From assembly GCF_029931775.1 (NCBI RefSeq), contig NC_079312.1, forward strand, positions 122,944,872-123,008,871: a stretch of 64,000 nt of DNA. The letters run 5' to 3'. Numbering within the stretch: the first letter of the stretch is position 1; each line of letters starts with the position of its first letter. Under the pieces are notes generated by a model, which did not search any database, was not told the origin of the DNA, and saw only the letters and a program-made list of their open reading frames with translations. This DNA is from Euleptes europaea (taxonomy: Eukaryota; Chordata; Lepidosauria; Squamata; Sphaerodactylidae). A program made the translations under genes and the position numbers. Below, in pieces: positions 1 to 10,118 of this stretch.

Positions 1-273
1 AAAAAGGCATTTTAAATTGATACTTGATACCGCGTAGGAAACTGTTCATTCATACAAAGAATAATGTCTACTTTCGTAAACTGTACCCGGCCAGTTTGGC
101 AGCAAAACATACCCAGGGCAGAAGGTAGTCATGAATTATGTAATTATTGTCCTCGTACATCGTTTTACATCGTTATTAAGGCAAAAGCACAGGAAAGGAA
201 GAAAACATACTTGACAGAACGAACGTGGGAAACGTGCTAATAGGCAACTTTTTAAGCACTTGGGCTGCCCGGT
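1..273. other. Unassigned flank upstream of tRNA-Gln
   Basis: Ordinary non-coding DNA. I see no exon, repeat terminus or RNA gene. Confidence 0.5.
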
Positions 274-345
274 GGTTCTATGGTGTAATGGTTAGCACTC
301 TGGACTTTGAATCCAGCGATCCGAGTTCAAATCTCGGTAGAACCT
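274..345 (+). tRNA. tRNA-Gln (anticodon TTG)
   Basis: A full cloverleaf can be read. The acceptor stem GGTTCTA (274-280) pairs with TAGAACC (338-344). The anticodon stem CTGGA/TCCAG (300-304, 312-316) encloses the loop CTTTGAA with anticodon TTG at 307-309. The T arm contains GTTCAAAT. The B box and A box (TGGTGTAATGG) are intact, there is no intron, and CCA is not encoded, as expected for a eukaryotic tRNA gene. It lies about 9.5 kb from the 3' end of NARF and has no visible tRNA neighbour. Intact pairing and a downstream T run argue for a working gene rather than a SINE head. Confidence 0.95.
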
Positions 346-383
346 GTAACAGAAGGGAGTCATTTTACCGCAGTCCCTTCTGC

Positions 384-396
384 TTTTTTTTTTTTA
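384..396 (+). terminator. Pol III terminator T-run of tRNA-Gln
   Basis: A run of thirteen T, interrupted only after its end, lies about 40 bp past the tRNA 3' end. RNA polymerase III stops at T4 or longer, so this would end the precursor. Confidence 0.7.
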
Positions 397-630
397 TTAG
401 TTGTTACTTAGAAAGGGAGAAGTATGCGTGTGTTGTTTTATAGGACTTGTACAAGCCCTCTTACTCCTGCAAGATCTGAAAAGACTCCAGCTGTCAGTTT
501 AAAAGCGTATGATTGCAACGCGCACACCCACACTCAACACTTTTGCAGAGACGGGGTAAACCGGTTTCCAATGATAGATCTGAAGAAGCGGACTGTGGCT
601 CACGAAAGCTCATACCTTGCCAGAAATTTT

Positions 631-816
631 GGCCATTTCTGCATGGGAGGTTTTGCCTTGGATTTGCTGCTGTGTAGATGCAAAAAAAAATTTTTCCCAT
701 CTGAATTCTCAATATTCTGCATGGGGGCTTTTTTATGAGTTTTGAGAATTTGGGCGGGGGAATGTGCATCTAGGGCGCAGCAAATCCAAGGCAAAACCTC
801 CCATGCAGAAATGGCC
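631..816. mobile_element. Palindromic MITE, GGCC-TGCATGGGAGG family, copy A
   Basis: Long inverted arms: the left begins GGCCATTTCTGCATGGGAGG and the right ends with its complement. Internal arms carry GATTTGCTGC and GCAGCAAATC. No coding capacity. Two more copies lie within 1.5 kb (1104-1284, 2006-2150) and an interrupted one at 48549-49234. The arms are about 80 bp around a short centre (CTGCATGGGGGCT). The superfamily is not certain, because no clean target duplication was found. Confidence 0.75.
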
Positions 817-1103
817 TTAAGTTAGTCCTTCAAGCGGTTTCCAATGGTTAGTCCAGGTTTAACCAGGACATCACGTTGGTGAGTTTCCCCCAGCATTTCT
901 TTATTCTCAATCGCGACAACCAACAAAACCAAAGTGACCCTTATTAACATCCCAAAAGTAGATCCATCGTTTTTGCACACTAAACTGAGAGGTGGAGCCA
1001 AGAATGCGAAACAGCAAGACAATGGTTGTGCGGACGGAAGAAGATTGATACCTGGCTGACTGTCAGCTAGGGTCCCACTTCCTCCGCCCCACTCATTCTC
1101 AAT

Positions 1104-1284
1104 GGGCATGGATGCACGGGAGGTTTTGCATTGGATTTGCCGCTCTCTAGATGCACATTTTCCCCATCCAAATTCTCAGAACTCTACATGGGGGCTGATG
1201 GTTGAGTTTTAAGCATTTGGGTGGGGAACATGTGCATCTAGAGAGCAGCAGATCCAAGGCAAAACCTCCCGTGCATAAAGGGCC
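1104..1284. mobile_element. Palindromic MITE, same family, copy B
   Basis: Same arms as the copy at 631-816 (GATGCACGGGAGGTTTTGC at left, its near complement ending TGCATAAAGGGCC at right). Both arms are complete. Confidence 0.75.
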
Positions 1285-2005
1285 TCAACTTGTGTTTGAG
1301 TAAATATGACGTGTTGAGACCAAATGCTCCAATTTCAGATTTATTCCCAATTTAAAACAAAAACAAAAAAAACCACTTATGAACATTTAAAGTGGTGTTA
1401 AAAGCTTTACAGTGCAGTCATTTGCACAGTTATTCCAGTCTAAACTCAGTGAAATCAATGAATGGGTTTAGAATAGAGTGATTCTGCATAGGGTTGCATT
1501 ATAAAATAGGTAATAGTCCTCACATAGAAGGGCAATGGGAACCTGAGAATGTATGTATGTCTATAGCAGACCTACAAAAAAAAAAGAGAGAAAACACACC
1601 TAACACCATGATGATATTTATTTATTGTTTGGGTTTCTATCCCGCCCTCAATCCCCAGCCATAGCCGAGCTCATATTTAAAAACATTATTTCAAGCAAAT
1701 GTAGCTTTCAAAGGAAATCTTCGTGAGCAGCAGAGCTTGTGACACTGCAGTATTTGCAACAGGCGAGCACACTGCATGATGGAACCCGTCTCGGTACATC
1801 GATCCTGAATAACAAGCACACCATGACAAAAGCGACATGTGCAGACAGACATGGGTACATGCTTGTATCGTCCCGCCTATTACAACACACGCTGCATTCC
1901 GACGACCCACGGAACAGCTCCCTCTAGTGGCCATTCTTGCATAGCCCCTTCGCTGGAAACGGGCAGCCCGGCACAAAATCGGCCGTGTAGATGTCAATTC
2001 GGTGA
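1285..2005. other. Unassigned stretch
   Basis: AT-rich DNA with a short repeat scrap near 1612-1665 (TTCTATCCCGCCCTC, the kind of sequence found at tails of squamate SINEs and LINEs). No gene seen. Confidence 0.4.
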
Positions 2006-2150
2006 GGCCGTTTATGCACGGGAGGTTTTGCATTGGATTTGCCGCTCTCTGGATGCATTTTCCCCATCCCAGTTCTCAGAACTCTGCATGGGGGCTTATG
2101 GTTGGGTTTTGAGAATTTGGATGGGGGAAATGCGCATCTGGAGAGCAGTG
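2006..2150. mobile_element. Palindromic MITE, same family, copy C (3' truncated)
   Basis: Left arm complete from GGCCGTTTATGCACGGGAGG. The right arm runs through GAGAGCAGTG and then stops matching, so the distal right arm is lost. Confidence 0.7.
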
Positions 2151-2756
2151 TGCCTTCCATTAGATGTTTTTGCAATGCACAGATGCGCAGTGTGCTTTCA
2201 GAGCATTTAGTGCGGTTATTTCTTAATACCTCGTGATAACTTTACAAAATATATCACAAAAACAGCAAAAACCATCCTTTTAAAAAGGATGTGTCTTTAT
2301 TTTATTTTTATTAGAGTTACTACATTTATTTCATTAATCAATTAAAAATCTTGATTAATCCGATTGGGTTTTAACCAAAGTACATTTTAATATTATTTTT
2401 ACTATAAACATACAATAATGCTGGGTCATGGGTAGAATTGGAAAAGGAAGGATTTCTCCTTCTCTTTCACACAGGAGAGAGTGCACCTTCATATGTGTCT
2501 CCTGTGTCAAGAAATAGAGGGAACATTTTTCTTCTTCAGAATTATTGTTTTTATTCATATTGCTCACTGATATAATCAATTAATTAAAAAGTTTTACTCA
2601 GCCGACAACCTTAATTTTTTGCTTTTTGTTTAAAAATTGCCCTTTGACTTGCCCCAGAGCACTCAAAGTGATGTACAATGTACTGTAGAAAAAAATGTAA
2701 AAGAACATATTTTACAATGAGGCAATAGCTGAAAATATTGGGCAAACTTGGCTTGG
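2151..2756. other. Unassigned AT-rich stretch
   Basis: Very AT-rich, with imperfect ATTAATC-type inverted motifs near 2330-2365 and 2575-2585. They hint at an old palindromic element but give no clear boundary. No exon seen. Confidence 0.35.
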
Positions 2757-2764
2757 CCTAAAGT

Positions 2765-2954
2765 TAGGGTCGCCAACCTCCAGGTACTAGCTGGAGATCT
2801 CCTGCTATTAAAACTGATCTCCAGCTGACAGAGATCAGTTCACCTGGAGAAAATGGCCGCTTTGGTAATTGGACTCTATGGCAATGAAGTCCCTGCGCTC
2901 AGGCTCCGCCCCAAAAATCTCCAGGCATTTCCCAACTCGGAGCTGGCAACCCTA
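2765..2954 (+). mobile_element. hAT-type MITE (TAGGGTTGCCA family), copy 1
   Basis: Ends TAGGGTCGCC and GGCAACCCTA are inverted repeats. The flanks carry an exact 8-bp target duplication CCTAAAGT at 2757-2764 and 2955-2962. The body contains the family motifs CTGGAGATCTCCTGCTATTA and AATGGCCGCTTTGG. An 8-bp duplication is the hallmark of the hAT superfamily. There is no transposase, so it moved with help from elsewhere. Confidence 0.85.
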
Positions 2955-2962
2955 CCTAAAGT

Positions 2963-4665
2963 GGCATGCTGGTGCAGGGGTGAGGGGAAAGAGCCCATGA
3001 CAAAAGGCATGATAATACTTCTTGGTGATTTTACATATCTTTTCAGTCGATGTTAATCAGAAATAGCTCTGGCTTCTATAAGGTGACTGCCCCCCCTCTT
3101 AGCAGGGGGGAGGGATCAGGGTGCGTCTGTACCTGTAAAGAAAGTAGTTTAGATTCTGGCAGAGACAAGAGACAAGCAGATGGAGACTGCTGCGAGTTGC
3201 CGAAAGCACTTGAGACATGCAGGATCTGATATGGGGTCGTGGATCTGATGCCCAGGAAGAGTCCTCTCTGCCTTTTCCTATATTCTACTTGTATATTCAT
3301 AAATAGGGCAAAGATTACAAAATGCTATTAAATCTTCAGTCCTCACTCCTCTGAACGGACTAGACCCTATTAAATGCTGCTCTTGACACTTTTCGCTGCT
3401 GGGGGAGTGGGGTGTGCATAACAATATATAACACAGATCAAGCACAAAATGCTTTGCTTGGGTACAGGTTGCATATGCCCATTTAATTATTTAAAAACTT
3501 GTATAGAATCATTGAGTTGGCTACAGCGAACTTAACATGGGAAACTTTGGTTGGCTGTATGGGGGTGATTCTCGTGATAAGGAGAACTGAACTACACAAC
3601 AGTGCAGATGTGTAATTAAACATTGTATAACAATTGTCTATACCCACCCACCCCCATTGATTAGCCGAGATCTATGGAAGGGGATGAATGATTGGTAGGG
3701 TGGAAAGTTCTGCCCAATACCAGAGGATTAGGTTAGATGCCTTTTGATCTATTCCAGTTGTCTGATGCTGTTGGATTAAGGCATACATTGAGCTCCTGCA
3801 CAAATAATCACAGTTAATTTCAGTCTCTCATTTTTTTTACAATAATCTACAAGCAGCATTCCATGGCAAACATTTTGTCCCAGCAGAATATCTTTATGCC
3901 TTAGAATTCCCCAAATATCAAAGAGCCTTCACCAACCTTCAGCTTTTCTGGTAGGAAGATACTTATATATCTCCTATGCTCACAGTGTTTGACCTTGTCA
4001 ATTGAATGCAATTGAAACAGCTAAACACGTGCTGTTGTAGCATGCATAAATATCCTTATAAAATAAAAATTACATCACCCCAATCTTATCCAGTTTTCCA
4101 GGCAAATCTGACAAATTTTATGTGTCCTTCTGTCAAATAATTCCAACAAAACCACTCTTAAGTAGCTAAATTTTGTGCTTCATCCTGTTTATTAAGAAAG
4201 CATTTGGTTAAATCCTTTTATTAACGCATGTGTCATGGAAGTTAGGAGAGATTATGTGTGGGGTTGCCAACAGGCCTGGAGAAAAAAAAACTTGCCCGTT
4301 TACTAGAGGCTTAATGTATGGAAATGGGCAGCTGATGCTTGTCATGGCATGAAGGTAAATAACATCACCTGGGAAATGACATCATGATAAGCCTGCGATA
4401 AAGGGGTATTTGATTCTTCAAGCTGTGGACAATCCTATGCATATCACCCCCAGTTGAGGGTGATATGCACATAGTGGCAAGCTCCTGAGTTCCTATTAGC
4501 AGATAGTTGTCCCTCCCCATCCAACTTTGCACAAAGATCTTTTTAAAAAGTTAAAATCCTTTCAGTTGGATGACCCTGCTCCCATTTGCCACTACCCACA
4601 GGATTTTAGTGTTTTTTTTTTTTTTAAGGGTTCTCTCTTTCCATGGTTTTGGGACAGATCCACCA
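2963..4665. other. Unassigned intergenic stretch
   Basis: No gene or clear repeat. Short A/T runs only (for example near 4611-4626, next to the SINE that follows). Confidence 0.4.
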
Positions 4666-4981
4666 CCAGCGTGGTGTAGTGGTTAAGAGCGGTGGTTTGG
4701 AGTGGTGGACTCTGACCTGGAGAACTGGGTTTGATTCCCCACTCCTCCACATGAGCGGCGGACGATAATCTGGTGAACTGGATTTGTTTCCCCACTCCTA
4801 CACACGAAGCCAGATGGGTGAACTTGGGCTAGTCGCAGCTCTCTTAGAGCTCTCCCAGTCCCACCTATCTCACAAGGTGTCTGTTTTGGGGAGGGGAAGG
4901 GAAGGTGGTTGTGAGCCGGTTTGAGTCTCCCTTAAGTGGTAGAGAAAGTCGGCATATAAAAATCAACTCTTCTTCTTCTTT
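4666..4981 (+). mobile_element. Sauria-type SINE, copy 1
   Basis: tRNA-related head CCAGCGTGGTGTAGTGGTTA with box-B-like GGTTTGATTCCCC, the long second motif ACTCCTCCACATGAGCGGCG, a body with GGGTGAACTTGGGCTAG, and a tail GGCATATAAAAATCAACTC followed by (CTT)n. This is the structure of the squamate Sauria SINE family, which uses a Bov-B-like LINE for mobilisation. Nearly full length. Confidence 0.88.
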
Positions 4982-7900
4982 AAATGCTCTGAGGCACTGT
5001 AAGAAAACAGCTGCGACACCTCCAGCACTTACTCCTAACAATCCACTCGTTCAACTTCCTTCCCTACCCGCTATAGCCAAGAGATTTCACTCTACAGGAA
5101 ACAGAGAAGAAAGTTGAGGGTCACTTTTATTTGCATAGGAGTTACCTGGATAATAGCCAAGGAAAAGTGAGCCTGACTGTATGTAACAAACAATTGGTTT
5201 TAAGTTCTATTTTGTCATTAGGTAACGTGAGGCAGTCCACTAAGGGCAAAAGTTTTGGGGTACCATTAGAGAGAGCTAACTGATTTACCTAATGATTATT
5301 TTTTTTCCTACAGGGAGGGAGCCATTTGGATTTCTGCCCTAGGCACGAAAATACCTTTGACTGGCATGCAGATGAGACCAAACAACAAGTGTTAACAAAA
5401 TTCAGCTGATTTTTAATTATTATTTGAGCAGTTCAAATTCATATTGCACTGGAAGAAGCTCAGATTATTGAACATTATCCAAGTACAATCATGTTGAAAA
5501 GGCAGAGATGAATACAAACGTTTCTGTTTTGATATATCTCAGTCTGTAGTCACTTCAGCAATTAAACATTTACAATTTCCTTTGGCTCTGAGGTCCTGAT
5601 GTTTTGATACCATCTATTGTTCCCTTTTAAAGACCCCAGGTAGATAATACATAATATAGATATTCTCACTAAACTTCTAGAATAGGATGCATGTACAACA
5701 TACCATCATTCAGAGCATATTCACATTACACTATATGTATTTTGGGAGCCTAAATCTTAAACCATATTGAATGCCCATAATTGCCATTGGATGCTTGTAA
5801 GGATGCAATCCCAAGCATACTTCCCAGGAAGTTAACCTAGTCTTGTGGCACCTGAAAGTCTAACACCAGTTTATTTCAGCATAAACTTTCCCGGATTCCA
5901 GTTCACAAAAGTTTGAGCTGGAATAAAACTGTTAGTCTTCAAGCCACAAAACTCCTGTTTATTTTTACTGCAATCAAATAAACATGGCTACCCTTCTGGA
6001 ATTATCCCCAAGAAGTTCAGTCCCATTAAACTTGGTGTGATTGACTTCCAAATAAGCATGGTTAGGACTGGGCTGTATATCTGTAAGACCGATGCTGCAA
6101 GACTACATTACAATGCCAGCACATTGTATGGTACGGGGGGTGGATTCTAGGCTAAGCCAAGGGCTACACTTCTTTACACTTTTCAAAACACTTCATTTCC
6201 CTTAAAAAGCGCACACAAATGTATACTTCTCACATCCCATATTGAGAAATATACTGTTCCACAACATTCAAATGAAAAGTAAAGCACTATGGCTCGATTT
6301 CCCTAGGAACATTACTGATCCTAGGAAACAAGATTGACCGTAGCTGTAGTAAGTCTGAAGCGCATACATTACTTTTCTTTAACTGCAGGAAGAGCAGAGG
6401 GGCTATCAGTGTCCAGAAGACAGCAGGTTGCTTCCGTTGTTCACAGCTTCCCTAACAGTCCAATCACAGTGAGTTAGGCTTGATGGGTGACTGATGGGTG
6501 GCACCCACAGTTAGCAACTGGGAGCTCTTGTAATGAACTGTAATCCTGAAATTGTGGAGTCGACACTGAATACCATGAAGGGGATTGTTTTTCAAGTGAG
6601 CAGCTTGGATCTCACCTAACCTTAGAGACATGGGAAGCATGCCTTCATCTTTTCTAAATGCATATGGGTCATTCTGATTAGTGAATTATAGATACTTCCT
6701 ATCTTAAAAAAAAAAAAGCAATAATAGCAACTCGTTCCCACTGGGCTGGACGGTTATTTTAATGGGACAAAACGGGTGTCAATATACAGTCCATGGATCC
6801 TTTCCCAAGCAGATCTAGATATGGAGCAGATTTACAGACTCATAGTTTGTGACCTTCAACTATCACGTACGTTATGGCAAGAGTAAGTAATTCGCAGTGC
6901 AAACTTGTGCAGAGTTGATTTTAATAGAGCTGAGATCGGAGTAATTCTGCATGGGATTGCACTGCCAATTCCATTTCTGTCTTGTTGCGGTGACAATTCA
7001 AGATACCAACATCCCATATCGAATCAGAACTGTGAACTTTGAGTCTTTCTCTCACTCACACACATGCACACATCACCCCTGTGCCCTGCATTAAATATGG
7101 AGCATATTTCCACCTCGGTCTCTGAAGTATTAATGCATGTATATGGAGAATGGAAAGGGTTTTCCATAGGTCCACAAGGCTGCGGATGTGTAAATTGGTG
7201 GCCCCTGCTTTTTATAGGTGGCTCCTTTCTAGCTCTAAGCAAGGAGGGCCAAGAAAACACGTTGTCATACGTGTGTGTGTGTGTGTGTGTAGTTGTTATC
7301 AGAGCTTCAAGATGAAGATATGTAAGACACCTCAGTGGGTCTACAGGTAGAGTCATGTTTTGTCTATCTGAGTACCTGGAACCTGGAATGGTGAGCCATT
7401 ACAGCGACTTCCCTAAATGAAAGGAGTTTAAGTGGTCAGTGCTTAACTTCTAGATTTATATTTGGAAGTTTCTATTTTGGCACAGAAAAAAACAGATCCT
7501 TTCGTATCACAGCAAACGGCAGGCACCACAATCCTTGGGGATTTGTGCCGGTGGAATGTTTGACCACCGAGCCTATAAAATTAAACTCAAAGTCTGTACT
7601 GAGAACTACATTTTCCCAGGTCAAGCACACACATCTCATACATAACAAAACCTAGCTACAAAACTGTAAAGAAAATAAGATATAAGATTTAACGTAATGA
7701 CCGACATCCTGCAGTAACTTTTTGCTGATGGATGGGGGGGGGGGGCAATTCTCACTGATTCCTACTGCAGTCCCCCAATTTGTCCCTCGTGCTGTTCCTG
7801 AATGTCCTCTGCCCCCAGGGGCAGCATTTTATGGAGGATATAAGGATGTAGCAAGAAGGGGGAAGCAAGGAAGTTCGGTTCCGCTAACAGAAATGCCTTC

Positions 7901-8256
7901 TGTGAGTGGAGGAGATTTACAGCAGGATCCAAGCCAATATGTCACTCAAATGTATACACAGACACAGAACACCGAATTATAATTACTGTCTTACGTAAGA
8001 CCACAATTATTGCATTGAACATGTTTTAGGCAGCATACTAATGAACTAAGAAGACAGAATAAAAATAAATAACATGGTCACCATAACCTGAAGTTACCAA
8101 AGGCTGTGCTTAAGTGCTTTTGCCTCACCTCAGACACTGTGATGCCTAAAGGTGGCACACAACTGGGAAAAGTTCCTGGAAAAGACCAGTCCTCTTCTCC
8201 GCAGCATACTCTCATGATGAAACAGGAAGCCAGCCAGGCATATTGCATGTCTAGCC
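4982..8256. other. Mostly unassigned intergenic DNA
   Basis: Holds degraded repeat pieces at about 5790-6085, including GCATACTTCCCAGGAAG and GTTAGTCTTCAAGCCAC, motifs like those of the retroelement scrap at 49.9-50.1 kb. It also holds a (GT)n run near 7271-7291 and a G-run at 7733-7745. The open frames here are short and show no recognisable domain. Confidence 0.4.
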
Positions 8257-8264
8257 CCTGCTAC

Positions 8265-8473
8265 TAGGGTTGCCAACCTCTAGGTGGTGGCTGGAGACCT
8301 CCCGCTACTACAACTGATCTCCAAGTGATAGAGATCAGTTCCCATGGAAAAAATGGCCACTTTGGCAACTGGACTCTATGGCATTGAAGTCCCTCCTCTC
8401 TCCAAATCCCACCCTCCTCAGGCTTCACCCCCCAAATCTCCAAGTATTTCCCAACCCAGAGCTGGCAACCCTA
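8265..8473 (+). mobile_element. hAT-type MITE (TAGGGTTGCCA family), copy 2
   Basis: Termini TAGGGTTGCCAACC and GCTGGCAACCCTA. Exact 8-bp target duplication CCTGCTAC at 8257-8264 and 8474-8481. This is the cleanest full-length copy, at 209 bp. Confidence 0.9.
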
Positions 8474-8481
8474 CCTGCTAC

Positions 8482-9876
8482 CTTAATCAGCTGAAGTACT
8501 CTTGTGCACAGGAACTGAGGGAATCAGAAGTACGAAAACAGTGCACCTGAGGCAGTACATGCCAATTCCTCTGAATCCCTTTCCTAACACCGAGGTAGGC
8601 TTCATTCACTATTTAGTTCCTACGCCCATTTTATGCGATTACTATTTTTTGCCAACACACAACGAAAGGCTGAGGACATATAATCTCACGTTTGTGTGTG
8701 TAAACCAACTCCACAAGCACAGAGTACAGAATATGTATCTCTGGGTTTGTGCTGCTGAAGAAGCTGCATCTAAGATCTAGAACCGCAGGATTTATCATCC
8801 CATTAAAATCCCATTATTATGATACCGGTTCCCGTATCTCTTCATTAGTTGTCTGCTTCTGGGTAAATTTCACTGCCTTTGGTGGAAATTAAGGGTAACA
8901 ATTTATACCCTCAATTTATTTAAGAAAAGTGAAGCACCAATGTCCTCTAATTAGAGGTCTGGATCCCTGTTAAGTTCAGCTCTGGGCTTTGAGATCCCAA
9001 TGTTTGAATGATCATACTTTAAGAACGTAATAGGGATTCATAATCCTCAGTAAAATCCTGTCAAGGCGTATCCATATTTTCTTGTTAATATAAAACTATA
9101 TTAATCACCCAGAACTGCTGACAACAGATGACATGTCCCCAATCCAGTCTTTTGACATGTTGCTTACCCACATCTCTCTTAAAGACCAGAATCTCAATAT
9201 TCACAAGCATAGTACAACAGGCTATAAATATCAGCTAAAAACAAGACCACAAAAACAGAGAACACTTTCTCCTAAGAAATCAAAGAGACCAAATTAAAGC
9301 TGATAAAAGAAAATAATTACTGATCTTTCTAGGTTTTCTAGTTACAACCCAGGAATCCCTCACAATATGGTAAAATGGATTTGGTGTGGTATGGTAGAGA
9401 ATTATACCACCAGCTAGTTTGTTCTGTCATATTTTGGTGACTTATAAAGTTTGGTAATGATACAAAGTCCTACAACACAGAATCTTTTGAGAACAACGAA
9501 ATTCAGGGTAGGGGATTTTTGGCACAAAGGACTATGTACCTAAGGATCAGAATCAATGCCCAGGACAAAATGTGCTGACTCTGCTATGCTCCTTACCACT
9601 CCAGTGTACCTCTGCTCTACAATGAGGGACTCCCTGTGCCTTACGGAAGATCCCTGGACTTACTTACTTACTTACAATATCAGGCTTGGATTAAATAAAG
9701 ACATTCCAAATACGCAAGGACTCGAGCAACACTGTGATCCTACATAGTTTCAGTGGGGAAAAAGGCAGTTCCAGCTCTTTTATCTTGTTCACATCGTGCC
9801 TCAGATCTCCGGTTGCATAGACGTTGCCAGTGCTGCATGTACCACAGACCTCACGCAAGTCTTGTCGTCTGATTGG
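8482..9876 (-). other. NARF: NARF 3' flank, probable 3' UTR
   Basis: This is the region just past the NARF stop codon on its strand. A minus-strand AATAAA lies at 8930-8925, about 950 nt after the stop, and is a candidate poly(A) signal. The UTR end cannot be fixed from sequence. No other gene is seen. Confidence 0.4.
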
Positions 9877-10118
9877 TCACCACTTGATATCGAAACTGTT
9901 GGCAGCTGGCTTTTCCATGCTGTATTTAGTGTGCAATGTTTCCCTGACCCGGGTGGAGTCCATCCCGTCCAACCACTCCTGGTAAAGCTTCTGCACGTGC
10001 CCGTTGGTTTCAGGGAGCTGGACAGGAACCGCAGCGTATACATCCTCCATCTGACAGAGCAGGGCTTTGTCTGGTTTCCCGTCTTCAGTCTGAGCCTGGC
10101 CCTTTCCATTTAAGCATC
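9877..10118 (-). CDS. NARF: NARF coding exon 11 (last)
   Basis: Acceptor TTTTTAG, then GA completing a glycine codon, then [13 protein letters not shown]. The exon carries the final cysteine of the ACPGGC motif, the C-terminal helix region [18 protein letters not shown], and ends FDIKW-TGA with the stop at 9879-9877. The 242 nt give 79 residues plus stop. Confidence 0.95.

Noticed and set aside
5790-6085. Complete SINE or LINE copy
   Set aside because: Motifs are present, but no head, tail or target duplication can be fixed, so it is described only as degraded repeat pieces.
7024-7356. 110-codon minus-strand frame with a run of His-Thr
   Set aside because: The run comes from a (GT)n microsatellite. 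No splice or domain support.
9801-10113. Plus-strand frames opposite NARF exon 11
   Set aside because: Antisense shadows of a conserved coding exon.
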